Notes: generated from the sequence alone by a model not told the origin. A stretch of DNA of 64,000 bases from Pseudomonas helleri (GCF_001043025.1 NZ_JYLD01000007.1:186001-250000); one strand, 5' to 3'. Counted from the stretch's first letter, positions 16,882 through 26,446 are shown. Made by a program: numbers and translations.

Positions 16882-19800
16882 ATGACCAGTCGATCACCCG
16901 CGGTTCGCCAACGCGCACCGTTGCTCCTGTCCAGTACCCAGTGGGCGCAGAAAGAAGCCCTTGCTTATGTGTCGGCCATTTATGAAGAGCAATTCGCTTC
17001 ACTGACGCTCGAACAGAAAAAGCGCTACCCCGAACTGTTCAAGCGCTGTGAGCAGTCGCTAAAGAACCTGGATCAGGAACTCAAGCGTCTAAAAGATACG
17101 TTCAAGACCACTCATCTGGCACAGCTCAAAAGCGAGCTAAAAACACTTCTGGGGGTGGATATCGACCCCGAAAAGGCGCGAATTTATACGCGCTACCGTG
17201 AAGAGGTGGAGGAGGACTTTATTGAGTATCTCGCGCGACTGAGGGGCGATAAAAGTGCCACTCAGGCACCCACGTTCAGGCCCACGCCTTCACGTACGCC
17301 GCGCGCGCTGGATGAGTCAAAATTTAAAGAGCACCTTAAATCGGTGTCCCTCTGGGATGCCGCGTGCGAGAACTTCAGCTACCGAACCGACTCGTTACTG
17401 CTCAAGCCTTTTAGCTATGAACAAGCCAGCTTTATTGACTACAACAGTGACTTGCCGGGGCACCCGGCGGGGCCGTTTATTGCCATTGTGCGCTCGCTGG
17501 ATCTCGGCACTCAATTAAAGGCCGTCCTGGATGCAGCTGTCGGCCCTGGCGGGTCTTTGTACCAACGCGCCGAGGAGGTGGTGAGTAGCTGTTTTGAGTT
17601 CGAGTTGCTGGAGGCTTTGCGAACCCCGCGCCAGTCAAAACTGTTTAAAGATGAGCATGACAAGCTGGCCTCGATGTTCAAGGGTGAAACGCCAGCGCAC
17701 ATCTGGCCTGTTTCAATGAGCACGACCAAGAAGGAACTTAGTCTCAACCCTTTGCAGTTAGCCAGAAGCGCTGACACGTCTCTGTTGTTTGGCGATGAAG
17801 ACAGCTTCGATTATGTAAAGGATGTCGATATACCTCTGCCGCCGTTTAGCAGCAGCAGGGAAAATGAGATGGACCCCCCGCTGTTTATGATCAAGCTCGA
17901 AGGCGAGTGGGGCGTTTACAGTTATTTCCCGCAGCGCCTGGGAGGTGCGCTGCGTTGGCACAAAGATGTGCCCGACGCGTTTTCCCACTTTCTTAACCAG
18001 ATCAAATATGACTATCGCAAAGGGCAATTGGGCTGGTTTACCCAACAGCTGTCGTTGAAAGACTTGGGCTTTTTCAGCAAGTTGCTGAGTAAAGAAGCCA
18101 AGCCCAAAGGGCTGACATGGCTGGCGGGTGTTTTGTATGACAGTTTCACGAGTGTTTTCCCCGAGGCCGATCTGGACAGCCTGCGCCTGTTTGTTGAAAT
18201 GAGGCTGTCCGACTCGCCGGGCATTGTGCCCTTCATTACCCATCGTCACCTGCACCGTTACCGCGCTAACTTGAGCCAGTTGGCCACCCGTAAGTCCGTA
18301 CGCGACTGGCAAGCGTTCAAAGATGCGCTGAGTGATATCGCCAATGAGGTGCTCGGTATGCTGACCACGCCTGTGCCGGGGGGCGTGCAGGGGCTCAACA
18401 AGATCATGCAGGTCGCAGTGTTCGGCTCGCTGAGCTATAGCGTTGTGCAGGGGGTGATGCAGGCTGTTAAAGGCGAGTCCACGACCTTTGCCAGTGCGAT
18501 GGCCGATACCGCAGACCTGCTGATCAACGCCCGGTTGATCGGGGTGGCCAGCCGGGTACACCGCCAACGCATGAGCACGCTTTGGAATACCCTTGGCCAG
18601 CCACGCAAGGTCACCCGTGCGGACGGTACGGCCGAGCTGTGGAGCCCGCAGTTAACGGCTTACCCGCACCTGGCGGCGCTCGATAACCTGACACCCAACA
18701 GCGAAGGCCTGTATGAGCGTGATGGCAAGGTCTACGCCAAGGTGCAGGAGGGCGATCAGACGGTGGCGGTTGAAGTCACTTACGACCCGAAGGCCCAACA
18801 TTACGCGTTGAAAGCAGACAACGCACAAGCCTTCACGCCTGCCGTGAAATACGACCCCGTGCACCAGGTGTGGCACCTGGCGCTGGACGATGTTCAAGCA
18901 CTGGGCGACGCACAGCTGTTGCAGCGCATGTTGCCCGGTAACACGCCTGACGCGGCTCAAGGGCAGATTGAGCGGCTGCTGGACATTACCGGCACCCCCC
19001 GCGAGCAGTTGCTCAACGTCTGGCAAGGCGAGCTGGTCTCTGGCCCGTTGGCCGATGGTGTTCGCCGTTTGCACGCAGACCAGTTGATCGACAGGATCAT
19101 CAACGAGCTGCCGTTGCGCGGGGAAATGCCGGCCAACGCGGACAGCGCCGTGTTGGCCCTGTTGACCCAGTTGCCTGACTGGCCGGCCGATACCGTGCTC
19201 GATGTGTTCAACCAGCAGGGCCAGTTGGTCGAGACGTATGGCCAGGACCCGCAGGCCGGAACCTTTCAGAGCCACGTTGAACTCAAGCGTCTGGATCATG
19301 GCACGTATGTCGCCAGGCACGATGCCACCCAGGGCAGCGCCCAAGTGGAGCAGATGTTCAGCTTGATTCTGGATCAACTGTCGGCCGAGTCCCCCCTTGG
19401 GCGTAATGGCAATCCCGATATCAGCAAAACCGGCCGAATTGCCTCGGTGCGTGAGCAAATCGCTAACCTGGCTCGTGACGACAAAACCTTGCTGTTCCAA
19501 GCCTTCACCGTGCTGGAAGGGCACAAGCGCAGTGATCCGGTGGCCAGTTCAGACCCGGCCAAACAGTATTTGCCGTTGGTCTGCCCCCCGCTGTCGGAGT
19601 CGACCACAGCGTTGTTGGCCAAGTTACACGAGCTCAACCCGTCGTTGTCGATTGAGAGCCTGGAGACGTTGCTGGAGGCTCATCCGTTCAATACCTACGC
19701 TGTGACACGGGCGCTGGAGCATAACGCCCAGCCTTTGGCGTTTGACTACGCCTCCGAGCGCTTAAAGACAAAACTGCGGACCGATCTGGCGCTGGACACT

Positions 19801-21555
19801 ATTTATCACCGTCGTGCCTTTAACTCTGATGGCGATCTGTGGGTGCGTGAGTTTGCCCGCGGCGTATTGCACGACAAGCTGGGTCGCCAGTTGGTGGTTG
19901 TGGAAGCAACCCGTACGCCACAATTACCAGCCCCGATTGCCACTGGGCCAGATGACACCACCGTGGTGCTGACCCACCAGGGGCATGGGGTGTATCAGGC
20001 CACTAATTTGCACACTGGCGAGTTGGTAACGTACTCCCAGACCCCTGACAGTTTTTTCTTGGCGCTCAGTCAGTTTTTGAGCCATGAAGAGCGTCAAACA
20101 CTGGGTGGGGCTGGCGCCAGCATCGACGGCCTGCGCCAGACCTTGGGTGATGCCATGCGTGCCAATCGCCAGGCCAATGGTGAGGTGAACCTGTGGGACA
20201 CCACCACGGCCCAGTATGAACGCGACGTACCACTGTCGTTTCAACAGCCCCCGGGTGAGTTGGGGCTCTATGACGTCCAGGGCAAGGCCTATGTGGCCTT
20301 GTACGGCGCGGCTTACCAGGTTGAGTTTGACCGCGTCATTCACAAGTGGCGTATGGTGCATCCCGATAAGCCCGGTGTGAATACCCCCATTCTGGAACAC
20401 AACTACAAGGGCGCCTGGCGTCAGCAAACCGAGCGGCCGCAACAGTGGGACGGGCTGAAGTTATTGCGTCGCTTGCGTGCCCAGCGGTCCACTTTCAGCG
20501 ATGAGGTGGGGCGCCAGATCATGACCGTGAGCCACACGGATGAAGGGGTATTGCGCCGTGTGCATATCAATAACCTCGCGCCGCCACCTTTGCTGATGGA
20601 CACCTGGAAGCGTTTCAAGATTGAGGATGACATCAATGACTTTGTTAACAACATGCAGGCCCATCACACGCTGTCCAAGGCGAGCGGTGATTTTCAACTG
20701 TTGCTGATTCAAAGTCTGCCGGGCTGGCCCCGTAACATAGTCCTGCAAATAACCGATGCCCAAGGCGCGGTCATGAAGGAATACGGTGCTGATCTGGACA
20801 GCGCCTTGCCGCGCATCCGCATGTCCATTGAAGCCTCGCGCAATGGGCGGTTCCTGCGCACCTTGCTGATGAACCTGAATGAGGCCGACACCCGTGCGTT
20901 GTTGGGGGAGTACAACCCGATCATTGAGAACCGGATGCTGGCCCTGGCAAAGAAAATCGCCGCCCACGCGTTAAAGCGTGAAGCCAACCTGTTCAGGTCG
21001 ATCTACGAGAACCAGGAGCACAGTGCAGATCCGCACGTGCAGCTTGTGCAAAAGCAGCACCCGCATTTACCCAAAAGCGTTATCGAACACGTGGTTCTGC
21101 ATGTCTCACGACATGAGCGCATCCATTACCTGGATAAAGGGCTGGTGCCGCCACGTGTCACCGAGCAGCTGCAATGGACGGCCAAAGAAGTCAGGCTGGC
21201 CCGCGCCTACGAGGGCTTGTACCTTAACGCCACGGCGACGCCGGACAGCGAAAAATTCACGCTGCACCTGTTGAAGTCGCTACCGGGGTGGCCGGGTGAC
21301 GTGAGCATTGAAGTGCGTGACGCCAGTATCACCGGCAAAGTGCTTGACCGTATTGGCGCCGAAGATGCTCCGGCGACGCGGGTGTTGGTCCTGCGCGATG
21401 GCCGTTACCGTGCCTGGTCACGCGAAGGCCAACCGGTAAACCCGGAGTCTGTGAATGGCAATAATTTGCTGTCGTCGATTCTGCATGCGCTGCAACCCAC
21501 TGAACGGGCAGCAATGGGTGTCAAGGATGTCAGTGACACGCACAGCCTGAACTAA
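16882..21555 (+). CDS. N-terminal part of a giant NEL/dermonecrotic-toxin-type protein, ended by an in-frame TAA
   Basis: 1,557 residues. The start is set by CGGAG upstream of the ATG at 16882. The first ~600 residues resemble the 'dermonecrotic toxin domain' (DUF6543) region of large Pseudomonas LRR/NEL proteins, including a hydrophobic stretch around residues 490-560 ('MLTTPVPGGVQGLNKIMQVA', 'VFGSLSYSVVQGVMQAV'). From about residue 760 a module with 'LP(D/G)WP....L.V.D..G....YG' recurs three times (near 761, 1276 and 1463). The frame ends in TAA at 21553-21555, but translation continues in the same frame without another stop for 661 codons into an LRR plus NEL domain. This piece alone lacks the ligase domain. 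Proteins of this type are suspected host-targeted effectors; the secretion route is not shown here. Confidence 0.72.
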   Translation: MTSRSPAVRQRAPLLLSSTQWAQKEALAYVSAIYEEQFASLTLEQKKRYPELFKRCEQSLKNLDQELKRLKDTFKTTHLAQLKSELKTLLGVDIDPEKARIYTRYREEVEEDFIEYLARLRGDKSATQAPTFRPTPSRTPRALDESKFKEHLKSVSLWDAACENFSYRTDSLLLKPFSYEQASFIDYNSDLPGHPAGPFIAIVRSLDLGTQLKAVLDAAVGPGGSLYQRAEEVVSSCFEFELLEALRTPRQSKLFKDEHDKLASMFKGETPAHIWPVSMSTTKKELSLNPLQLARSADTSLLFGDEDSFDYVKDVDIPLPPFSSSRENEMDPPLFMIKLEGEWGVYSYFPQRLGGALRWHKDVPDAFSHFLNQIKYDYRKGQLGWFTQQLSLKDLGFFSKLLSKEAKPKGLTWLAGVLYDSFTSVFPEADLDSLRLFVEMRLSDSPGIVPFITHRHLHRYRANLSQLATRKSVRDWQAFKDALSDIANEVLGMLTTPVPGGVQGLNKIMQVAVFGSLSYSVVQGVMQAVKGESTTFASAMADTADLLINARLIGVASRVHRQRMSTLWNTLGQPRKVTRADGTAELWSPQLTAYPHLAALDNLTPNSEGLYERDGKVYAKVQEGDQTVAVEVTYDPKAQHYALKADNAQAFTPAVKYDPVHQVWHLALDDVQALGDAQLLQRMLPGNTPDAAQGQIERLLDITGTPREQLLNVWQGELVSGPLADGVRRLHADQLIDRIINELPLRGEMPANADSAVLALLTQLPDWPADTVLDVFNQQGQLVETYGQDPQAGTFQSHVELKRLDHGTYVARHDATQGSAQVEQMFSLILDQLSAESPLGRNGNPDISKTGRIASVREQIANLARDDKTLLFQAFTVLEGHKRSDPVASSDPAKQYLPLVCPPLSESTTALLAKLHELNPSLSIESLETLLEAHPFNTYAVTRALEHNAQPLAFDYASERLKTKLRTDLALDTIYHRRAFNSDGDLWVREFARGVLHDKLGRQLVVVEATRTPQLPAPIATGPDDTTVVLTHQGHGVYQATNLHTGELVTYSQTPDSFFLALSQFLSHEERQTLGGAGASIDGLRQTLGDAMRANRQANGEVNLWDTTTAQYERDVPLSFQQPPGELGLYDVQGKAYVALYGAAYQVEFDRVIHKWRMVHPDKPGVNTPILEHNYKGAWRQQTERPQQWDGLKLLRRLRAQRSTFSDEVGRQIMTVSHTDEGVLRRVHINNLAPPPLLMDTWKRFKIEDDINDFVNNMQAHHTLSKASGDFQLLLIQSLPGWPRNIVLQITDAQGAVMKEYGADLDSALPRIRMSIEASRNGRFLRTLLMNLNEADTRALLGEYNPIIENRMLALAKKIAAHALKREANLFRSIYENQEHSADPHVQLVQKQHPHLPKSVIEHVVLHVSRHERIHYLDKGLVPPRVTEQLQWTAKEVRLARAYEGLYLNATATPDSEKFTLHLLKSLPGWPGDVSIEVRDASITGKVLDRIGAEDAPATRVLVLRDGRYRAWSREGQPVNPESVNGNNLLSSILHALQPTERAAMGVKDVSDTHSLN

Positions 21556-21567
21556 AAGATTCAGGCA

Positions 21568-23541
21568 TTGGCTGTCGCACATCGGGCCAATCTACGTGCG
21601 CTGTTAGGTCTGGAGCCGCCCGCACCGCCTCGTAAACCCCCGATGAATGTTGATCGTGAGTTTACGGTTTACCCATTAACGGTAACGCTGGATAACGCCA
21701 CTCATCCCTTGTCGTTGATCCGCGAGGCGCGGGACCTGTACCCGAGCATGGACTATGGAGAGACGATCGACTTCCTCGATACGTTAGGCGCAACGCCAGC
21801 CGAGCGCGAGGCGGCACTTGTCCAAAGGCGTGCTCAATTTCAAATGCTGCAAGGCGAGCTCAGTGTCTGGGAACAAATCCAGCTGTATCCCTACGGCACG
21901 AGCCACATGGGGGTAGCGGCTCCTGGCCACCGTGCGCAGGCGAGGGCGAGGATCGAGAGTGCCTGGCGCCGCGAAAGCGACCTCTCTGTGATGGAAGATA
22001 CGGGTGACATCGTAGGCTTTGAGCTCGATTTGTCTGGCCTGGATATCGGCGACCTTCCTGCGATAAGCGGTGATTTCAGCCACGTTGGCGCATTGCAGAT
22101 GGAGGGGATGAACTTGCGCAGTGGTTCGAACGAGTTTCTCGCCAGTTTTACCCAGTTACGCCTGTTGGACATGTCCAATAATCGTATTGAGCATATGCCT
22201 GCCGCGATTGCTGAAATGCCTCTGTTGATGTCACTTGAGCTGATGGACAACCGCATCACTCTCACGCCAGAGACGGCACAGCAACTGGCGAATCTTTCGA
22301 ATTTGCGGGCACTGAGCCTGAGTGGCAACCCCTTGGGCATCAGCCCGGACGTCAGTCAGATGCTTGATTTGCACAGTCTGGACCTGAGCAATACGGGTAT
22401 TAGCCAGTGGCCCAATGGTTTATGGGCGCTGCCTCATATCGAGTGGGCGAACCTGAGAGACAATGTAATGACGACCATCCCTGACGCTGTGTTTGAGCCG
22501 CAATGGACGGTTGGGGCTAACCGGTCGACGTCCATTTCCGGGAATCCGCTGGATGCTCCAACGCGTAATCGTCTTATTGCTTATTGGGCCCAAGGCCACA
22601 GTGATTTTGGCTACGGGCCGACGATTGCGCACAGCTTTAATCAGCTTTCCCTTAACGCTCAAGTACAGAGGGCGGCGAATGATGTTTCACCGTGGTTGCC
22701 AAGTGACGCCAGCCCGGCTCAAACCGCAGCCAGAACGCAGCAATGGCAATTGCTGCAAGGCGCGGGAGACAACGTCACAGACTTTTTCCAGACCCTTGCG
22801 TTGTTCGCACATGACCGCCGCAAGATGAGTGAGCAGGTGTGGGCAAACCTGACAAACCGTGTATGGACACTGATTGATCAAATGCTGGCCAATACCGCGC
22901 TGCGCGAAACCTTGTTGAACAGGATTTTCCGTGAAGAGCGAAGCTGTGGGGATGGGGCCATGGTGCTTCTGGAAAACATGGAAGTTGAAGTGCTGGTTCA
23001 TGAAGCGCTAAACCGTGCGGGCGATGCACAGCGCGAAGCAGAGTTATTCAACCTGGCCAAGCGCTTGTTCCGGTTAAGGCAAGTTGACCTGCTGTCAGAA
23101 GCCGAAGTGGCCAGGCGGGTGGCGGCGGGGGGCAATCCTGATGCCGCGGAAGTGATCCTGTTCTACCGTGTTGAGTTGGCGCAGTCCCTTGATTTACCGA
23201 CCCAGGCGAGGACGATGTTGTATGCGCCGACTGCAGGTGTCACCCCTGCGCAGATTGCAGCAGCGCGCGCGAGTATTTTGGCGCTGGATGGCAGCCCGAC
23301 GTTTATGCACGCCATTACGCATGAAAAATTTTGGCGAACTTTTCTGCTGAACAACTATGCCGATCGTTTTGCAACCATCGAGGCCGAGTATCAGCGCGAC
23401 TACACCAAACTCTCTGAAGAAAGCGGTCTGTCCGATGAGGCGCAGTTGCAAAGGGGGAGTGAGCTGACGCTGGTCAGAGATCAGCAGGTGAACCTGCTGA
23501 TTGAGGAACTGACGCTAAACGTCTACAAGCCCGCGACCTGA
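21568..23541 (+). CDS. C-terminal part: leucine-rich repeats plus NEL E3 ubiquitin ligase domain
   Basis: 657 residues if begun at the TTG at 21568, which has no clear Shine-Dalgarno. About residues 180-330 hold roughly six bacterial LRRs ('LRLLDMSNNRIEHMPAAIAE', 'LRALSLSGNPLGISPDVSQM', 'LHSLDLSNTGISQWPNGLWA'). From ~360 to the end is a NEL (IpaH/SspH/SlrP-like) domain. The catalytic Cys is Cys-460 (codon 22945-22947) in a Cys-Gly-Asp motif followed by 'MVLLENMEVEVLVHEALN', as in other NEL proteins. The active-site motif is intact even though the gene is split. Its stop codon directly abuts the stop of the next gene on the other strand. Confidence 0.72.
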   Translation: MAVAHRANLRALLGLEPPAPPRKPPMNVDREFTVYPLTVTLDNATHPLSLIREARDLYPSMDYGETIDFLDTLGATPAEREAALVQRRAQFQMLQGELSVWEQIQLYPYGTSHMGVAAPGHRAQARARIESAWRRESDLSVMEDTGDIVGFELDLSGLDIGDLPAISGDFSHVGALQMEGMNLRSGSNEFLASFTQLRLLDMSNNRIEHMPAAIAEMPLLMSLELMDNRITLTPETAQQLANLSNLRALSLSGNPLGISPDVSQMLDLHSLDLSNTGISQWPNGLWALPHIEWANLRDNVMTTIPDAVFEPQWTVGANRSTSISGNPLDAPTRNRLIAYWAQGHSDFGYGPTIAHSFNQLSLNAQVQRAANDVSPWLPSDASPAQTAARTQQWQLLQGAGDNVTDFFQTLALFAHDRRKMSEQVWANLTNRVWTLIDQMLANTALRETLLNRIFREERSCGDGAMVLLENMEVEVLVHEALNRAGDAQREAELFNLAKRLFRLRQVDLLSEAEVARRVAAGGNPDAAEVILFYRVELAQSLDLPTQARTMLYAPTAGVTPAQIAAARASILALDGSPTFMHAITHEKFWRTFLLNNYADRFATIEAEYQRDYTKLSEESGLSDEAQLQRGSELTLVRDQQVNLLIEELTLNVYKPAT

Positions 23542-24279
23542 TCACCGTGCCGCGCTGGCTTTAATCGCGACGGCGCTCAATAGTTGCTCATCCATCAAGG
23601 CAAATTGCCCTTCAAGCTCTTTGTCTTGATGCCACTCATCAGACAAATCCGTGAGCAGCCGCAAGCGCACCTGGCCGTCTTTTGACCAGCTCAGCACTTC
23701 GGCGTGCTCAAAGTAAAAGCGCTTGTGCACCAGCGGGTACAAGGCCTTGAACAGGCTTTCTTTGATCGAAAACGTCAGCGTGACGACCAGCGCCTGGTCC
23801 TCAACCGGGCCTGCGGCCATGCGTTGCAGCTCATCTGGAGTGAGGATTTCTTTGGCCAAACGTTGAGCGCGATCAAGGCTGAGCCTGTTTTCGAGGTCGA
23901 TGCCCAACCCCAGCCAGTCACTTTTTAACGCCACCAGTGCCGCCGCACGGCCCTGGCTGTGGGTGATGGCGCCACTGATGTGCCGGGGCCACACGGGGGC
24001 GCGGTCTTCACCGATGGCCGGTGTTGCCCGGGTGCCGTCCAGGTGCAGCACCGCATCGCGGGCACACAGACGGCCGGCCAGAAATTCGGCTTGGCGTTTT
24101 GCCACTGATCGTTGAATACTCGCAGGCAGGTGCAGGCCGCTGCGGCTAAAGTCGTCCGGGGTCAGTTGCGCCGGGTCGAACGCGGTGCTGCGCCATACGC
24201 TACCGGGCAGCGCAATGGGCAAGGGCCAGTCGCAACCAAGCGGCGTGCAACAGGCTGGCAAGTCTGAAGATCTATTCAT
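23542..24279 (-). CDS. 4'-phosphopantetheinyl transferase, EntD/PcpS-type
   Basis: A 245-residue Sfp/EntD-superfamily enzyme that moves the phosphopantetheine arm of CoA onto carrier proteins of fatty-acid, siderophore or peptide synthesis. The Mg-binding 'LGIDLE' and 'TFSIKESLFKALYP' motifs are present, along with 'AITHSQGRAAALVA', which contacts CoA. Pseudomonads generally have a single broad-range enzyme of this type (PcpS). Start taken at 24279; ATGs at 24288 and 24315 are in frame. Divergent from phoP. Confidence 0.85.
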   Translation of the reverse strand: MNRSSDLPACCTPLGCDWPLPIALPGSVWRSTAFDPAQLTPDDFSRSGLHLPASIQRSVAKRQAEFLAGRLCARDAVLHLDGTRATPAIGEDRAPVWPRHISGAITHSQGRAAALVALKSDWLGLGIDLENRLSLDRAQRLAKEILTPDELQRMAAGPVEDQALVVTLTFSIKESLFKALYPLVHKRFYFEHAEVLSWSKDGQVRLRLLTDLSDEWHQDKELEGQFALMDEQLLSAVAIKASAAR

Positions 24280-24316
24280 GGCGTGCATTCTGCTGGCCTT
24301 GTGCTGGCGGTGCAAT

Positions 24317-24333
24317 TGTTCAGAGTGTGTTCA
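24317..24333 (+). promoter_or_regulatory. candidate PhoP box
   Basis: Direct repeat TGTTCA-N5-TGTTCA, the geometry of the PhoP box ((T/G)GTTTA-N5-(T/G)GTTTA). It is followed 12 bp later by a -10-like TATTCT (24346-24351). That is the arrangement of class I PhoP-activated promoters, so phoPQ is probably autoregulated. Confidence 0.55.
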
Positions 24334-24425
24334 GGGCTTACGCCTTATTCTGTAAAGGCTAGGCTGGTAAATGTATAGGTGGTGGACTCACGTCCTTAGT
24401 GACGCGACAGGCTTGGGAGAGCGCG

Positions 24426-25103
24426 ATGAAATTGCTGGTGGTTGAAGATGAGGCGCTGTTGCGCCATCACTTGCAAACCCGTCTGACTGAAAGTGGCCAT
24501 GTGGTCGAGGCGGTGGCCAATGCCGATGAGGCGTTGTACCAGACCGAGCAGTTCAATCACGATCTGGCGATGATTGATTTGGGTTTGCCGGGCATGGGCG
24601 GGCTGGAATTGATTCGTCAGTTGCGGGCGCGGGGCAAGACTTTCCCGATCCTGATCCTCACCGCGCGGGGTAACTGGCAAGACAAAGTCGAAGGGCTGGC
24701 GGCCGGTGCCGACGACTACGTGGTCAAGCCGTTCCAGTTCGAAGAGCTGGAAGCCCGTCTCAATGCGTTGTTGCGTCGCTCCAGCGGTTTCACCCAGTCG
24801 ACCATCGTCGCGGGTGGGCTGGTGCTCGACATCAATCGCAAACAAGCGGTGCTGGACGACAAGCCTCTGCCACTGACCGCCTACGAATACCGGATTCTGG
24901 AATACCTGATGCGCCATCATCAGCAAGTGGTGGCCAAGGACCGACTGATGGAACAGCTGTACCCGGATGACGAGGAACGTGATCCGAATGTGATCGAGGT
25001 GCTGGTCGGGCGCCTGCGTCGCAAGCTTGAGGGGGAAAGCGGCTTTAAGCCAATCGACACGGTACGCGGCTTGGGGTACCTGTTTACTGAGCGCTGTCGT
25101 TGA
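24426..25103 (+). CDS. phoP: response regulator PhoP
   Basis: A 225-residue OmpR-family regulator. The receiver has phospho-Asp in 'HDLAMIDLGLPGMGG' (about residue 51) and the switch Lys in 'DDYVVKPFQFEELEARL'. The winged-helix DNA-binding domain ends '...PIDTVRGLGYLFTERCR'. It is very close to P. aeruginosa PhoP as I remember it. It mediates responses to low Mg2+, including envelope changes. Start ATG 24426 after GGGAGAGCG. phoQ overlaps its stop codon. Unlike P. aeruginosa, no oprH precedes it; a phosphopantetheinyl transferase gene lies upstream, divergent. Confidence 0.93.
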   Translation: MKLLVVEDEALLRHHLQTRLTESGHVVEAVANADEALYQTEQFNHDLAMIDLGLPGMGGLELIRQLRARGKTFPILILTARGNWQDKVEGLAAGADDYVVKPFQFEELEARLNALLRRSSGFTQSTIVAGGLVLDINRKQAVLDDKPLPLTAYEYRILEYLMRHHQQVVAKDRLMEQLYPDDEERDPNVIEVLVGRLRRKLEGESGFKPIDTVRGLGYLFTERCR

Positions 25104-26446
25104 TTCGTTCACTACGCGTTCGGTTGATGCTGGCGGCCACCTTGTTGGCCGTCCTTTTTATGCTCGCACTGCTGCCGGCCATGCAAGGCGCGTTTAGTCT
25201 TGCCCTCAAAGATGCCATCGAGCAGCGCCTGGCCTCGGATGTCACGACGTTGATTTCGGCGGCGAAGGTTGAAAAAAACCACCTCAAAATGCCGACCTTG
25301 CTGCCGGATGAGGAACTCAACCTGCCGGACAGCCGCTTGCTGGGCTACATCTATGACCGCGACGGTCGCCTGGTGTGGCGTTCGCGAGCCACGCAAGAAG
25401 AAAACATCAATTACAAGCCCCGTTACGACGGGCGCGGTAATGAGTTTGCAAGCATCCGGGAAGACAGCGGCGAAGAATTCTTTGTCTACGACGTTGAGGT
25501 GAAATCGCTGGGGGGGCGAACGGCCGCGTTCAGCTTTGTGGCGTTGCAACCCATGCGTGAATACAACCTGACACTCGCCGGACTGCGCGAAAACCTCTAC
25601 CTGGGGTTTGGCGCGGCGCTATTTGTCCTGCTGGCGTTGTTGTGGATCGGTCTGACGTGGGGGTTACAGGCATTGCGGCGCTTAAGTCAGGAACTGGATG
25701 AAATCGAAACCGGCGAACGCGAGAGCTTGAGCGAGCAGCACCCTCGCGAATTGCTGCGTTTAACCGGCTCGCTGAACCGTTTGCTGCAAAGCGAACGTGA
25801 GCAGCGCTCGCGCTACCGTGATTCTCTGGATGACCTGGCCCACAGCCTGAAAACGCCGCTGGCGGTGTTGCAGGGCGTGAGTGAAAGCATGGCGCAACGC
25901 CCCACCGAGCGTGAACAGGCCAAAGTGCTGCAAACCCAGATTGAACGCATGAACCAGCAGATCAGCTATCAATTGCAGCGGGCCAGCTTGCGTAAAAGTG
26001 GTCTGGTGCGCCATCAGGTTGAGCTGCTGCCGGTGGTTGAAAGCCTGTGCAACACGCTGGACAAGGTCTATCGCGACAAGCAGGTCAAGGTCAGCTACGA
26101 CATTGCCCCGCTCAGCCATGTGCCGATCGAACAGAACGCCTTGTTGGAGTTGCTCGGCAACCTGCTGGAAAACGCCTACCGCCTGTGCCTGCGGCAAGTG
26201 CGGGTCAGCCTGCACCGAAATGCCCTGGGCATTGAAGTGTGCGTAGAGGATGACGGGCCGGGCGTGCCCCCCGACCAGCGCGCGCGTATCTTGCAGCGTG
26301 GCGAACGGCTGGACCGACAGCATCCGGGGCAGGGCATCGGGTTGGCGGTGGTTAAAGACATCATCGAAAGCTACGACGCCCAACTGACCCTGGACGACTC
26401 ACCGCTGGGTGGCGCTGCGTTCCGGATTCGCTTCTCGACGGTATAA
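25100..26446 (+). CDS. phoQ: sensor histidine kinase PhoQ
   Basis: 448 residues: membrane segment 1 (about 6-29, 'RLMLAATLLAVLFMLALLPA'), an acidic periplasmic sensor domain ('PRYDGRGNEFASIREDSGEE'), and membrane segment 2 ('LYLGFGAALFVLLALLWIGL'). A HAMP-like linker follows, then the phospho-His in 'LDDLAHSLKTPLAVLQG', the N box 'LLELLGNLLENAYRL' and G boxes ('EDDGPGVP', 'GQGIGLAVVKD'). It starts at a TTG overlapping the phoP stop (TTGA), indicating translational coupling. Confidence 0.92.
   Translation: MIRSLRVRLMLAATLLAVLFMLALLPAMQGAFSLALKDAIEQRLASDVTTLISAAKVEKNHLKMPTLLPDEELNLPDSRLLGYIYDRDGRLVWRSRATQEENINYKPRYDGRGNEFASIREDSGEEFFVYDVEVKSLGGRTAAFSFVALQPMREYNLTLAGLRENLYLGFGAALFVLLALLWIGLTWGLQALRRLSQELDEIETGERESLSEQHPRELLRLTGSLNRLLQSEREQRSRYRDSLDDLAHSLKTPLAVLQGVSESMAQRPTEREQAKVLQTQIERMNQQISYQLQRASLRKSGLVRHQVELLPVVESLCNTLDKVYRDKQVKVSYDIAPLSHVPIEQNALLELLGNLLENAYRLCLRQVRVSLHRNALGIEVCVEDDGPGVPPDQRARILQRGERLDRQHPGQGIGLAVVKDIIESYDAQLTLDDSPLGGAAFRIRFSTV

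Larger units (their letters stand above)
16882..23541 (+). pseudogene. full-length LRR/NEL E3-ligase-type gene split by a single nonsense codon
   Basis: Reading through the TAA at 21553-21555 gives one uninterrupted frame of about 2,219 residues: toxin-like N-terminus, LPxWP modules, LRRs, NEL ligase domain. The stop is one base away from CAA (Gln), and the flanking residues on both sides ('THSLN', 'KIQALAVAHRANL') make a continuous helical linker. No frame change or deletion is seen. It may be a recent pseudogene, a base error in the sequence, or a stop that is read through. Confidence 0.6.
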
